DNA from: Vibrio sp. MEBiC08052
Lineage (GTDB): Bacteria > Pseudomonadota > Gammaproteobacteria > Enterobacterales > Vibrionaceae
NCBI RefSeq assembly: GCF_001506075.1
Contig: NZ_KQ947476.1
Location: 177,934 to 241,933 of the forward strand
Direction: 5' to 3'
Length of the DNA: 64,000 bases
Of this stretch, positions 37,037 through 46,575 are shown piece after piece. The position numbers were made by a program, and so were the translations under genes. The stretch's first letter is position 1; each line of letters opens with the position of its first letter. Under the pieces are notes generated by a model. That model was not told where the DNA came from. It searched no databases and was given only the letters and a program-made list of their open reading frames with translations.

Positions 37037-37513
37037 TTACAATATTGCGATGACCTCCGAAGGGGTATTCGGTGCGATGGCATGCCCATAATGATATTTT
37101 ATGACCGTTCGCCTTCGCGCCATTTGTCCTTCGGTTATCGCTGCATCAATGATATGTTTCGGTAACCGGAACCGGATTGTATAACCTTTGCCCTGATCTT
37201 TACTGTAGGTCGATAAAGCTAACAATTTGAAAAGCCGCTCAAGCTCACTTTGTGCTTTTTCCTCATGGGAAGAAACGATTTCCTGTTCCTGCTCAGAATC
37301 AATCTCATACTGAGGATGTTCTGCGGCATCCCAAGACGATCGCTTGCGCTGCTTATCATCGGATTTCAACCGCCGCTCTGCGTTGGCTTTTTCCAGTTGT
37401 ACGGTTGGTACGACAGGGGCTCTGACACGATTATCATGCTCTGCCTGTTCCGTCGGCACATTCACCGATGGGGCGATAAGTGGCACACTGATATTATTTG
37501 GTGACACAATCAT
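37037..37513 (-). CDS. Conserved Vibrio-type protein of unknown function
   Basis: 158 residues from an ATG with AAGGAGG ten bases upstream; a longer frame to 37546 is unlikely. The first half is low-complexity and charged, rich in Pro, Glu, Lys and Arg (KANAERRLKSDDKQRKRSS). The C-terminal half looks folded (ELERLFKLLALSTYSKDQGKGYTIRFRLPKHIIDAA). No signal peptide or membrane helix is seen. Such a gene between tex and bioH recurs in vibrios, to my recollection; I cannot assign a role. Confidence 0.78.
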   Translation of the reverse strand: MIVSPNNISVPLIAPSVNVPTEQAEHDNRVRAPVVPTVQLEKANAERRLKSDDKQRKRSSWDAAEHPQYEIDSEQEQEIVSSHEEKAQSELERLFKLLALSTYSKDQGKGYTIRFRLPKHIIDAAITEGQMARRRTVIKYHYGHAIAPNTPSEVIAIL

Positions 37514-37664
37514 TGCCGAAACCTCCTTCAGCATCGCCCAGCCCATTCAATGTTCAGACACCGAATGAGTTAGAACCTATATCGACTCAACCGTTCAAAT
37601 ATTTAACAATAAATGCTGATATTTTAAACAATATGACAAAAAACTGACAATCGCCAAACTTTAA

Positions 37665-38435
37665 CTATTGCGCGAATCGCCAGATCTGCTGGCAAAACTG
37701 TTCAGTTTCGGTCATAAATGGTGCATGAGATGACTGAGTAAAAATATAACAATGGCTATCCGGTGCCATCTCGTCCAATTGCGCTGCAATCTGCACTGGC
37801 ACCAGACCATCGAGCCGACCGTAAAGGCGCAGCATCGGCACCGAGATCTGGGCAATATGGTCACGAAAATCAACATTCGCGAGCAGGTTTAACCCCGCCA
37901 TCAACGCTTGCGGTTGTGGTGCCGGACGAGAAAACACCATTTGTTTCAATTGTTTCACATCTTGTCGGGCTGTCGGACTCCCCATCGCTTGAAGCGCCAT
38001 AAAACGCTCAATGGTCAGCTGAAAATCATCGACCAGTTGCTCCGTAAATGCTGACAAAACCTGTGGCCGAATGCCTTTCCACCCCTTTTCAGCAGCAAAT
38101 TTAGGTGAACTGGCTACTGTAACCAGCTGACTGACATAATCCGTGTGATACAACGCCATATGCGTCGCCACCAAGCCGCCGAGCGACCAACCGACCCAAA
38201 TGGCACCTTTCGGTGCTTGCCGGATCAGTAATTGAGCAATCTCTTCCAACGTGTCCGCATGGATGTCGGCACTATGTCCATATCCCGGTAAATCAACAAT
38301 ATGGACCCGAAAGTTCTGTTTGAGAATCTCAACGGTACTATGCCAGACCCCCCCATTCATCCCCCAGCCATGGATCAACACCAGATCTTTGCCACAACCT
38401 TCAACCTGCCAATACAAAGATGCAACTCTGTTCAC
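37665..38435 (-). CDS. bioH: Pimeloyl-ACP methyl ester carboxylesterase BioH
   Basis: 256 residues from a GTG with GGAG five bases upstream (VNRVASLYWQ), the usual BioH start; the longer frame overlaps comF upstream sequence. It is an alpha/beta-hydrolase with the nucleophile Ser84 in GWSLGG, an Asp in YGRLDGLVP and a His in SSHAPFMT. It removes the methyl group from pimeloyl-ACP methyl ester, releasing pimeloyl-ACP for biotin synthesis. It is divergent from comF, with 85 bp between the starts, as in other vibrios. Confidence 0.95.
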   Translation of the reverse strand: MNRVASLYWQVEGCGKDLVLIHGWGMNGGVWHSTVEILKQNFRVHIVDLPGYGHSADIHADTLEEIAQLLIRQAPKGAIWVGWSLGGLVATHMALYHTDYVSQLVTVASSPKFAAEKGWKGIRPQVLSAFTEQLVDDFQLTIERFMALQAMGSPTARQDVKQLKQMVFSRPAPQPQALMAGLNLLANVDFRDHIAQISVPMLRLYGRLDGLVPVQIAAQLDEMAPDSHCYIFTQSSHAPFMTETEQFCQQIWRFAQ

Positions 38436-38520
38436 GTTATCTCCTACAAAACTCATACATTCGACGCCTTGCTCATCCGTACAATATAACGTCTTTCTTA
38501 ATGACCCGGAGAAGCAACAC

Positions 38521-39222
38521 ATGTTATTGCAACGTATTCAACACACTTTCTGTCGCCATATTCCCCAATTATGCGCGCTCTGTGAGCTACCGTTAACGGC
38601 TTGGGAACACCACTGGTGTACCAGCTGCCTGAACTGCTTTCAGCCAACACCCCGTTGTACACGATGCGGCTTGTCGATGCCATTCCCAACCAATCGGTGC
38701 GGGACTTGCCTTCAGTCCCCGCCACTGTGGAACGCTCTCTATTGTCTTGGTGATTATGCCTATCCGCTGGCACCGATGATTCATCAAATCAAATACGGAC
38801 GACAATTCTGGCACATTCCGCCACTAGCAACACTTTTAGCGCAAGTTATACCTGCTCCGGCACCACTATTACTCCCGGTCCCCCTACACTGGCGACGTTA
38901 CCTTTATCGCGGGTTCAACCAGAGTGAAGTACTGGCCCATCATCTCAGTCAGGCACTGGCAGTCACTTATCAAACCAAACTGTTACAACGAATTCGCTCA
39001 ACACCACCGCAAGAAGGACTACATAAACATGAAAGAGAACAAAATCTGAGAAGAGCGTTTATGTTACGCGAGCGCCCCTCAACCAAGCATGTTGCGATCG
39101 TTGATGATGTTGTGACAACCGGAAGTACCATCAGTCAATTATGCCAATTATTGCTTGAAGTTGGCGTCGAATACATTGATATTTATTGCTTATGCAGAAC
39201 TCCTGAATATCACAATCAATAA
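38521..39222 (+). CDS. comF: ComF-family phosphoribosyltransferase-like protein (GntX)
   Basis: 233 residues from the ATG at 38521. An N-terminal zinc-ribbon region holds paired cysteines (CALCELPL, CTSCLNC, CTRCGL, CGTC). A C-terminal PRTase-like fold carries PVPLHWRRYLYRGFNQSE and the PRPP-binding VAIVDDVVTTGSTI. ComF proteins are needed for DNA uptake in naturally competent bacteria, including Vibrio cholerae; the enteric homologue is called GntX. It is divergent from bioH and upstream of nfuA. Confidence 0.93.
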   Translation: MLLQRIQHTFCRHIPQLCALCELPLTAWEHHWCTSCLNCFQPTPRCTRCGLSMPFPTNRCGTCLQSPPLWNALYCLGDYAYPLAPMIHQIKYGRQFWHIPPLATLLAQVIPAPAPLLLPVPLHWRRYLYRGFNQSEVLAHHLSQALAVTYQTKLLQRIRSTPPQEGLHKHEREQNLRRAFMLRERPSTKHVAIVDDVVTTGSTISQLCQLLLEVGVEYIDIYCLCRTPEYHNQ

Positions 39223-39305
39223 TTACCGTAAAAAGGATTGGATCTCTGATTTCTCAGGAGTAAAATGGTGAATAAATAGCCTACAAAATTACTCAGGTAT
39301 TCGTC

Positions 39306-39893
39306 GTGTCAAATTCTATTACTATTACTGAATCCGCTCAGGAACATTTCGCAAAACTTCTCGAACAACAGCCGGAAGGGACTAATATTCGGGTCTTTGT
39401 GGTCAATCCCGGTACTCAGAACGCTGAGTGTGGCGTCTCTTACTGTCCGCCTGAAGCGGTAGAAAGTGCTGATACTGAAATCCCGTTTTCGGCATTCTCT
39501 GCTTATGTTGATGAATTGAGCCTTCCTTTTCTCGAAGATGCTGTGATCGACTATGTGACCGATAAAATGGGCTCTCAGCTGACGCTCAAAGCACCGAATG
39601 CAAAAATGCGTAAAGTTGCCGATGATGCGCCGCTGCTTGAGCGTGTCGAGTATGCAATCCAAACGCAGGTCAATCCTCAGTTAGCCGGACATGGTGGTCA
39701 TATTCAGTTGCTGGAAATTACCGATGACGGTGTCGCCATTATCCAATTCGGTGGCGGCTGCAACGGCTGTTCGATGGTCGATGTCACCCTGAAAGACGGG
39801 ATCGAAAAAGAGCTGCTCGAGCAATTTGCCGGGGAGCTGAATGCGGTCAAAGACCTGACGGAGCATGACCGTGGAGAGCACTCATACTACTAA
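39306..39893 (+). CDS. nfuA: Iron-sulfur cluster biogenesis protein NfuA
   Basis: 195 residues from a GTG. The N-terminal degenerate A-type carrier domain (ITESAQEHFAKLLEQQ) is followed by the Nfu domain with the cluster-binding Cys152-X2-Cys155 (GGGCNGCSMVD). NfuA delivers 4Fe-4S clusters to apo-proteins, notably under oxidative stress or iron limitation. Length matches the E. coli protein. It sits between comF and nudE as in other Vibrio genomes. Confidence 0.97.
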   Translation: MSNSITITESAQEHFAKLLEQQPEGTNIRVFVVNPGTQNAECGVSYCPPEAVESADTEIPFSAFSAYVDELSLPFLEDAVIDYVTDKMGSQLTLKAPNAKMRKVADDAPLLERVEYAIQTQVNPQLAGHGGHIQLLEITDDGVAIIQFGGGCNGCSMVDVTLKDGIEKELLEQFAGELNAVKDLTEHDRGEHSYY

Positions 39894-39916
39894 GTCGGCC
39901 AAATCCAAGCATATCA

Positions 39917-39951
39917 AAAGAAGTCGATGCCAATGCATCGACTTTCTGTTA
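39917..39951 (+). terminator. Terminator-like hairpin after nfuA
   Basis: A 9-bp perfect stem (AAGTCGATG / CATCGACTT) with a 6-base loop is followed by a short T-containing stretch, 27 bases after the nfuA stop. The A-run before it gives partial symmetry. Confidence 0.65.
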
Positions 39952-40058
39952 TGTGACTCTTGTTGGTAAAACAATTGTGAATATCGACAGACAAGTGTTT
40001 TCATCCCCATCAGTTTTTTCATATAGTTAAGCTATAGGTATCACGGAGGAGTATCAGC

Positions 40059-40637
40059 ATGACGTCCAAACAGAACCCTGAGATCCTGAATATCACAACG
40101 GTTGCTCGATCGCGTCTTTTTACAGTGGAATCTCTGGATTTGCGTTTTTCCAACGGTGAACAGCGCACGTATGAACGGATGCGCCCTAGCGGACGCCATG
40201 CTGTGATGATGGTTCCGGTGACGGATCAGGGAGATATTCTGCTGGTTCGTGAATTTGCAGCAGGCACAGAGCGTTACGAATTGGGATTTCCGAAAGGATT
40301 GATTGATCCTGGTGAACATGCTGAAGCAGCAGCCGTAAGAGAGCTCAAAGAAGAAGTTGGATTTGGGGCGAAACAGCTCATACACCTCAAAGATCTGATT
40401 CTTGCGCCCTCTTATTTTTCAGGACAAATGTCCCTGTTTATCGCTCAGGACTTATACCCGGAGCAACTCGTTGGCGATGAACCAGAACCCCTTGAAATCA
40501 TTCGTTGGCCGTTATCTCAGGCTGAAGAACTGTTAACTCATCTCGATTTTTGTGAAGCCCGTAGCGTAGCAGCACTGCTTCTCACCTTAAACTATATGAA
40601 GCAGCATCAGCTGCTTCCGGAGGTGAATACATTATGA
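40059..40637 (+). CDS. nudE: ADP compounds hydrolase NudE
   Basis: 192 residues. The Nudix box is complete (GLIDPGEHAEAAAVRELKEEVGF), with the glutamates that bind magnesium. NudE hydrolyses ADP-ribose, NADH and diadenosine polyphosphates. A strong ribosome site (GGAGGAG) precedes the ATG. It overlaps cysQ by 4 bases (ATGA), the arrangement found in gammaproteobacteria, and both products deal with nucleotide by-products. Confidence 0.96.
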   Translation: MTSKQNPEILNITTVARSRLFTVESLDLRFSNGEQRTYERMRPSGRHAVMMVPVTDQGDILLVREFAAGTERYELGFPKGLIDPGEHAEAAAVRELKEEVGFGAKQLIHLKDLILAPSYFSGQMSLFIAQDLYPEQLVGDEPEPLEIIRWPLSQAEELLTHLDFCEARSVAALLLTLNYMKQHQLLPEVNTL

Positions 40638-41455
40638 AACGGGATCATTCACATCTGTTACCACAACTGATTGAAATTGCTCGTTCCGCCGGGCAACTCA
40701 TTCTGGACTACTACCAGACAAAATCCTACGAAGCATTTACTAAATCAGACCAAACCCCCGTGACTAGCGCTGATTTAGCTGCGCATAAATTCATTACCGA
40801 AAAACTTCAATCGTTGACACCAGACATCCCTGTACTCTCCGAAGAAGATGCGGATATCAGTCTGGAAAAACGTTCGGAATGGTCTCGCTATTGGTTAGTT
40901 GATCCACTGGATGGTACGCAGGAATTCATTGCCCGTAGTGGCGATTTTGCGACAATCATCGCACTGGTAGAAGATAATCAACCTGTGATCGGCGTGGTTT
41001 ACGGCCCGATATCAGGCGTCACGTATTATGCCTGTCGCGGTAAGGGGGCCTGGAAAATCCCAGATTTATCCGACAGCTTACGGATTCATACTCACCGACA
41101 TGAATTTCCCAGTCAGTCGATTTCGATTGCCATCAGTCGCCGCCAAGATATCAACCGAATCACCAATCGTCTCAGTACCGAATGGAATTATGATTTAGTG
41201 CCGCTCGGTTCTGCAGCATTAAAAGCTTGTCTGGTTGCAGAGGGCGCGGTTGACTGTTATTTGCGGCTGGGTCCAACCGGAGAATGGGACACTGCGGCAA
41301 CTCAATGTATTGTGGAAGAAGCAGGGGGAAAGCTTCTGAGTACGAAACTTTCACCACTCTCTTACAATCTCAGAGAAACATTGGAAAATCCGAATTTTAT
41401 CGTTATCGGAGACCCTAAGCTTCCCTGGCAAGAGATCCTCACCCATAAAGGCTAA
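40634..41455 (+). CDS. cysQ: 3'(2'),5'-bisphosphate nucleotidase CysQ
   Basis: 273 residues of the inositol-monophosphatase fold. Metal-site motifs are present: SEEDADIS, WLVDPLDGTQEFI and GEWDTAATQCIVEEAGG. CysQ turns adenosine 3',5'-bisphosphate (PAP, from PAPS reduction in sulfate assimilation) into AMP and phosphate. It follows nudE with an ATGA overlap and converges on the type II secretion operon 40 bp away. Confidence 0.95.
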   Translation: MKRDHSHLLPQLIEIARSAGQLILDYYQTKSYEAFTKSDQTPVTSADLAAHKFITEKLQSLTPDIPVLSEEDADISLEKRSEWSRYWLVDPLDGTQEFIARSGDFATIIALVEDNQPVIGVVYGPISGVTYYACRGKGAWKIPDLSDSLRIHTHRHEFPSQSISIAISRRQDINRITNRLSTEWNYDLVPLGSAALKACLVAEGAVDCYLRLGPTGEWDTAATQCIVEEAGGKLLSTKLSPLSYNLRETLENPNFIVIGDPKLPWQEILTHKG

Positions 41456-41495
41456 CACCCCTGACTCTATCCGTTAGACGTTATGTCAGCGGTTA

Positions 41496-42266
41496 TCAGT
41501 TAGGGAGTGTCAGTGTACCGTTCGATTGAAATGAATATCGTCCCTGAGCGTCTGTCGATGCATAGGTCTGAATCCACTGACTGAACATTTTAGGTAAACG
41601 TTCACCCGGTTTTACCCAACCTTGCACTTGATACTGATCCTGTGGTGTCAATACCATCGAATACTCACTTTGTAGCGCATCCGATAACTGCTGACCTTTC
41701 AGACTGATCCGGCCATCTTCACAGGCGAGTCGGGCTGAGACTTTTTCTAACGGGACCGATTGAGAGAGCATCGATATTTGTGCATTTGTCCAAGTAATCT
41801 CGCCTTCGCCCTGAGCACAAAACGGTGGCTGGTACCGATAATTGTCAATGACAAGTCTGAATGCGCCATCAGCGCTCACCGGAAGCGGTAAATGCATATT
41901 TTCGGCAACAAACCGAGCCGGTGCCGTCAGTGACAGATTGCGGACATAGACACCGGAAAAACCGACCCCGACTTCTCCAGCCCCCCGAAGGGCTGCCTCA
42001 TGACGCTTGCCTAAAGCGATATCCGCAGCAATCTTACCTTTGAACAGAGAGAGAGGACGCAAATTCCAAACCAGAGAACCCAGATCATAGTTCATCCATT
42101 TGGCAGACTGGATTTCACCATGCCATATTGTTCCGCCAACCCCGCTCAACAATAGCTCTCGGGGTTGAGGAATGAATTTTAAAGCCATATTTGCAGGTAA
42201 GTGGACCAGCACACTGACCACAAACACAAAAAACAAACCAACGACATACATAATTTTTTTCTTCAC
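41496..42266 (-). CDS. epsN: Type II secretion protein N
   Basis: 256 residues with one N-terminal membrane helix (IMYVVGLFFVFVVSVLVHL) and a periplasmic beta-rich remainder (LSGVGGTIWHGEIQSAKW, LGSLVWNLRPLSLFKGKI). GspN is an accessory inner-membrane component present in some type II systems and the last gene of the operon in Vibrio. It follows epsM by 5 bp. Confidence 0.93.
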   Translation of the reverse strand: MKKKIMYVVGLFFVFVVSVLVHLPANMALKFIPQPRELLLSGVGGTIWHGEIQSAKWMNYDLGSLVWNLRPLSLFKGKIAADIALGKRHEAALRGAGEVGVGFSGVYVRNLSLTAPARFVAENMHLPLPVSADGAFRLVIDNYRYQPPFCAQGEGEITWTNAQISMLSQSVPLEKVSARLACEDGRISLKGQQLSDALQSEYSMVLTPQDQYQVQGWVKPGERLPKMFSQWIQTYASTDAQGRYSFQSNGTLTLPN

Positions 42267-42271
42267 TTTAT

Positions 42272-42766
42272 TTAACCTCGAACTAATTCCAGGCGTTTTA
42301 TATCAATCATGCCATTTTTTTCAGCCCTATCGATATCCATCATCATCACCTGAATACCATACTGCTGCCGTAAAAAAGCCAACCAGTCGATAAACTGGTT
42401 AAACGCTATCGGTTCCACCCAAATTTGTAAGCCTTCACCTTTGGGTTGCATTCGAATGAGCCGGACACCAAACTTACCCGTCGAACCGGCAACGGCTTGG
42501 TTCATCGGCTCATCTGAAGAAACGGGACCATTCCCACGTTTTCTCAACTGAGTTAGCACATCGGCCTTATCTGTGACCCACGCATATAAATTCTTCTCTG
42601 CGGTTAATTTATTTTGAGCCAGAACGCGCTGTTCCTGTATGGGACGAACAATACCACCATACAGTAGTGCTAAGACACTAAAACTGATAGTAACCAGTAA
42701 CAATCGCTGCTCTCTGGAGGACAATGTCTTCCACCAAGTATAGCCACGATTTATCCATTGATTCAT
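42272..42766 (-). CDS. epsM: Type II secretion protein M
   Basis: 164 residues from the ATG at 42766, which has an AGG ribosome site in the epsL end; a GTG three codons earlier is less likely. A short cytosolic head (WWKTLSSREQRLLLV) leads into one membrane helix, then a periplasmic ferredoxin-like domain (MNQAVAGSTGKFGVRLIRMQPKGEG). GspM pairs with GspL on the inner-membrane platform and links to GspE. The opening resembles V. cholerae EpsM. Confidence 0.94.
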   Translation of the reverse strand: MNQWINRGYTWWKTLSSREQRLLLVTISFSVLALLYGGIVRPIQEQRVLAQNKLTAEKNLYAWVTDKADVLTQLRKRGNGPVSSDEPMNQAVAGSTGKFGVRLIRMQPKGEGLQIWVEPIAFNQFIDWLAFLRQQYGIQVMMMDIDRAEKNGMIDIKRLELVRG

Positions 42767-42775
42767 ATCGTTCAC

Positions 42776-43987
42776 CTACTTATTCTTTAAGATGAAAGAC
42801 CCTGAGACCTGATTATTATCTCGGTTAAGCGGTCCTTGTTGTACATCAAACTTCTGAGACAATTTCTGACGAGTTGCTTCAAATGCCTGAAAATCAGCAC
42901 CTCGTACATCAATACGAATATCGTCCCGTGCCCCATCATAGTGAATGTGTTGAAGTTGTATCCCTGAAGTACTGCCAATGGTCTCTGCCAACGACGTAAA
43001 TAATGACAATGCGGAATCTTGCCCTTCACCACCAGACAATGTCTTAATTTCATTGGTAAACTGTCCTTTCAGATAACTCACCGTCGGGATTTTGTGTCGC
43101 TCCGGAAATAGCGTTCTGAAAATATGTTCACTTTCGGTTCTCAGGGCTGTGGTTTCTTGAGACATCCGGCGGATGTCAACCGCATGGTGAATCAACAATA
43201 GGGTTATCAACGCCACCAGAGCAATGAAACTACCTCGCCAAATCTGCCAGTATTTCATCACCGAAGAGGACTTCTTAAATGTACCGGTCAATAACGTGAT
43301 CGGGCTACTTAATGCCCCGCGGTACAGCAACAGGTCAATAGAATCCACCAGCTTCTCGGTCCAGACCTGTGAACTCGAATCGTTCAACTCAGGCACCCGG
43401 CTGTAAGATGTAATCTCAAGTGCCGGACTACTCTCCGCATCTTCATTCATCTGAGTGAATATGGGTAACCACGAGTTTTCAATACAAACACCGCTGAATT
43501 GACCCTGACGAATGATCCATTCATGACCCAATTGGACAGCCGCCGCATTTTCTTCTGTCGGCAATGCCAACACATCCGGCAAAACATTTTCTACTGGGAG
43601 TCCGCAGGCTTCAAACTGCTCCAGAATACAACTCAACCAATTCCGATCCACCGCTACGGTATAAACCTGATTATCTTGTTTCGCCAGTACGGAAAAATGC
43701 AATGAATCCACATCTTGCGCTAATTCATCTTCAACTAAGTACGGCAGCATTTTTTCATACTGACGAGCACCACCAGCCGGTAATGAAACCGTCTTCATCA
43801 CCACATCAGCACCGGAAAGTAAGACGATCACAGGCCGTCCCTCAGCATGAGGGACTAACTCATCTATATTGGTCCAGGATGCTATTTCTCCTGACTTTTC
43901 AATCGTTGTCGCATGCTCAGCACCGATCCACCAATGCCCTTTGGCTTGGGGTTGCTTACTCAGCCGGACGAGCAGATATTCGCTCAC
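42776..43987 (-). CDS. epsL: Type II secretion protein L
   Basis: 403 residues. The start at the GTG at 43987, after GGAGGAG, gives the EpsL-like opening VSEYLLVRLS; an ATG four codons earlier lies on the ribosome site. A cytosolic actin-like domain (LPAGGARQYEKMLPYLVEDELAQDVDSLHF) binds GspE, followed by a helix at about 250-270 and a periplasmic domain. GspL anchors the ATPase GspE to the membrane. It overlaps the end of epsK. Confidence 0.95.
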   Translation of the reverse strand: MSEYLLVRLSKQPQAKGHWWIGAEHATTIEKSGEIASWTNIDELVPHAEGRPVIVLLSGADVVMKTVSLPAGGARQYEKMLPYLVEDELAQDVDSLHFSVLAKQDNQVYTVAVDRNWLSCILEQFEACGLPVENVLPDVLALPTEENAAAVQLGHEWIIRQGQFSGVCIENSWLPIFTQMNEDAESSPALEITSYSRVPELNDSSSQVWTEKLVDSIDLLLYRGALSSPITLLTGTFKKSSSVMKYWQIWRGSFIALVALITLLLIHHAVDIRRMSQETTALRTESEHIFRTLFPERHKIPTVSYLKGQFTNEIKTLSGGEGQDSALSLFTSLAETIGSTSGIQLQHIHYDGARDDIRIDVRGADFQAFEATRQKLSQKFDVQQGPLNRDNNQVSGSFILKNK

Positions 43988-44984
43988 GCTCTCCTCCATA
44001 GCGACGGCGAATGACCGTCACAGTTTTTCTATCTTTACTAAACATTAGACTCCGAACCCTCACTCGGGCATCATCAACCATGACCTGAGCGTCCAATTCA
44101 AAATAATTGCTATCAATCCCAAGAAAAGCGGTGGCGTTTGATTTGATTGTCTCATCAATCCCACTCAGCTCACCTTGTGCCCAAAAATCATCGAGACTAC
44201 TCCACCCGGAATAAGGCCTCTCACTAATCAACTGCACCGCTGCAGACTGACTGAGATAGGGATAAAACATCGCAGCTAAAATATTTGCCTGTTTGACAGA
44301 AACGGTATTAACATTCAATCGCCATTCTTTGGTCGGCAAAGCACATAAACTTGGCATACTTTTCAGCATAATCTCACCACTGACACCCTGTACTGCTCGA
44401 ATCTCTGTAGCATCAGCCAATAAACTATCAGGCGTATCATAGGCTGGTGACATCGATTCATAGAAACTGTCTTCCACCCCGCTGACCGAATTAATTGAAC
44501 GATTCGTATCAATAAATTCCCAAATCGAATTGGCAGCGACTTCAGCCTGATAATTATCAATTTCTTCCGTTTCAAACAAGTGCTGTAATACCTGTACCAG
44601 ATAAGGTGTTCCGGTGTCCGCAGGATTCCACTTTATTCCCGCCAATGAATTGATATTCATGCAAGACTGCATGTCTTGAATATTCCCTTCCACCGTGCCG
44701 TAGTCCAGTGGATATTTTTTATCTTTTACCGCCCAAGGCTGACTCAGGTTAACAGCCTCATCATTATCTTCATAACTCTGTTTTATAGCCGACTTAGCCA
44801 GCGCTTCAACACCGAGGCTATACCAATATGCCTGTTGATATCTGAGTTGGTTTCCTGAACGGTGATACTGGGTAAACAAACGCTCTGACATTGTCGCCGC
44901 GATGGAAACCATCATTGCCAATATCAGCAATACAAGAATCAGGGCAACGCCACGCTGTTTTTGCAACGATCTAATTGGATGCAT
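43956..44984 (-). CDS. epsK: Type II secretion minor pseudopilin K
   Basis: 342 residues, far larger than other pseudopilins, as is normal for GspK. The prepilin signal KQRG|VALILVLLILAMMVSI is processed by the prepilin peptidase; the Glu at +5 found in other pilins is missing, also typical. The rest (MQSCMNINSLAGIKWN, SGVEDSFYESM) is the large globular domain that caps the pseudopilus tip with GspI and GspJ. It overlaps epsJ by 14 bp and epsL by 32 bp. Confidence 0.95.
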   Translation of the reverse strand: MHPIRSLQKQRGVALILVLLILAMMVSIAATMSERLFTQYHRSGNQLRYQQAYWYSLGVEALAKSAIKQSYEDNDEAVNLSQPWAVKDKKYPLDYGTVEGNIQDMQSCMNINSLAGIKWNPADTGTPYLVQVLQHLFETEEIDNYQAEVAANSIWEFIDTNRSINSVSGVEDSFYESMSPAYDTPDSLLADATEIRAVQGVSGEIMLKSMPSLCALPTKEWRLNVNTVSVKQANILAAMFYPYLSQSAAVQLISERPYSGWSSLDDFWAQGELSGIDETIKSNATAFLGIDSNYFELDAQVMVDDARVRVRSLMFSKDRKTVTVIRRRYGGERERISARPAE

Positions 44985-45600
44985 TGGATACGCTCAGTTC
45001 ACTTCCAGAAACCAGATAAATCCGTTCAATCTGCCCATAATCTTTCAGTGTGAGTCTCACACTGATAGCTTCCGGCAAAACTCCCTTGTCTTCCCATCGT
45101 TCAACCCATTGGTGATGACGATATAAACGAAAGCTTATCGACTCAACCTGTGTCAATAATGGCCGAACAATACCATTATCACCGGCAACCGTATCGGGGT
45201 AACGCCACCATACTCTTTCCAGACGCTCTCCGGTTAAGCGGTATCCGACCTTAATGATATCTCCACGGGGAAACTGCATTTGCGGGTTGATCCAACCATG
45301 CCGTGTAAAAAGAATACCGACACTATCTGAAGATAATAATCCATCCTGCATCCACAACAACTGAGAGCCGGGCTCCTCTCCTTGATTACGAAACTGGCGG
45401 GATGCCATCTGGCGAAAATCACTATCCATAATAGCCAACGCCTTCTGAATTTCACCCAGCCGTTTTTCACTCTCCTGACTGACTACATTGCTACGCTGGA
45501 CTTGGTTCAGAACCTGATAAGCAGCAATCGTCAGACTCGCCAAAATAGCTAGTGCAACCAACACCTCAATTAAAGTAAATCCCTGACTATGACGCTTCAT
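44971..45600 (-). CDS. epsJ: Type II secretion minor pseudopilin J
   Basis: 209 residues. The prepilin signal SQG|FTLIEVLVALAILASLTIAAYQVLNQV retains Glu+5. The globular domain includes DFRQMASRQFR, typical of GspJ. It is part of the GspI-J-K tip complex of the pseudopilus. The ATG overlaps the epsI stop (ATGA), and the end overlaps epsK. Confidence 0.95.
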   Translation of the reverse strand: MKRHSQGFTLIEVLVALAILASLTIAAYQVLNQVQRSNVVSQESEKRLGEIQKALAIMDSDFRQMASRQFRNQGEEPGSQLLWMQDGLLSSDSVGILFTRHGWINPQMQFPRGDIIKVGYRLTGERLERVWWRYPDTVAGDNGIVRPLLTQVESISFRLYRHHQWVERWEDKGVLPEAISVRLTLKDYGQIERIYLVSGSELSVSNASN

Positions 45601-45962
45601 TTGGACGCTTCATTTGCAACATAACTTCTCACGAGCACCACCGACGGACCGGATTTACTTTGGGAAACGCTCACATCAAAGGCTTTCAGCACATCATTGC
45701 TCGTTTCAACCAAAGACACTTTCCAATACCAAGTCGTTCCAGCCATTTCTTCCGTTCCTTCCTGATTAGACAATGTCTCCGGCGCGAGCATGATTCGAGC
45801 CATTTGATTATCAACCACCATCGCAGCAAACATCTTTTCTTCGAGTGTGTGTACTGTATTGACATGTTGGCTGACAGCCTTAATCACACTGATCGATGCC
45901 GTCGCAAATATTGCCAATGCAATCAGCACCTCCAGTAATGTCATTCCCTTACTTTGCTTCAT
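45597..45962 (-). CDS. epsI: Type II secretion minor pseudopilin I
   Basis: 121 residues with the prepilin signal SKG|MTLLEVLIALAIFATASISVI and the GspI pattern NQMARIMLAPE then a Trp-Tyr-rich strand (TTWYWKVSL). It is the smallest member of the tip complex. It overlaps epsH by 14 bp. Confidence 0.95.
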   Translation of the reverse strand: MKQSKGMTLLEVLIALAIFATASISVIKAVSQHVNTVHTLEEKMFAAMVVDNQMARIMLAPETLSNQEGTEEMAGTTWYWKVSLVETSNDVLKAFDVSVSQSKSGPSVVLVRSYVANEASK

Positions 45963-46536
45963 CGTCTTGATCCGAGGGGGTCCGAATGTGCAGAATGCCG
46001 TCTTCAGAAGTTTCCACTAACCATAATGAATCTGGTGTAGAATCCGCCCAAAACTGGATAGAAAATGGGGTAACATCACCACTGGAGAGAATAAATACCT
46101 GCGGTGGCGGGATTGGCTTCTCATCTTCGTTTTGGTCAGGAAAATCCATGTCTTCAAACAAAGATTCCTGACTGAACAGGCGCTCCGGATTATTCCAGAC
46201 ACCACCACCACGTTCAAAACGAAAAGTTGTTCCCTCTGCAGTAGTCAGTTCACCTTTGATGGGTGACTGAGATTCAAGATTTTCCCAGCCCTTATCCGAT
46301 AACATCAAAAAGCGAAACTCATGTTTTTTTTCATCGACATAAAGACCATAAGTCCGCCCACTGAAAACCGCATCCTCACTTAAAAGTTGTAATCGCTGAT
46401 AAAGCCGTTCGGCCGTTTGCTGCACCTCATCCTGAGACCTGTCGGGCAGAGACATCACGACGACCATACTGCCCAGAGAAATCACCACCAGAACCAACAT
46501 AATTTCCAGCAGTGTAAAACCACGATGGTATTTCAT
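45949..46536 (-). CDS. epsH: Type II secretion minor pseudopilin H
   Basis: 195 residues with the prepilin signal HRG|FTLLEIMLVLVVISLGSMVVVM. The following domain (AERLYQRLQLLSEDAVFSGRTYGLYVDEK) matches GspH, which joins the tip complex to the major pseudopilin. An acidic insert (NEDEKPIPPPQ) is present near the middle. It follows epsG after about 40 bp. Confidence 0.94.
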   Translation of the reverse strand: MKYHRGFTLLEIMLVLVVISLGSMVVVMSLPDRSQDEVQQTAERLYQRLQLLSEDAVFSGRTYGLYVDEKKHEFRFLMLSDKGWENLESQSPIKGELTTAEGTTFRFERGGGVWNNPERLFSQESLFEDMDFPDQNEDEKPIPPPQVFILSSGDVTPFSIQFWADSTPDSLWLVETSEDGILHIRTPSDQDDEAK

Positions 46537-46575
46537 GAGCAGTATTCATCCAATTCACTATTACTGAATCCGCGA

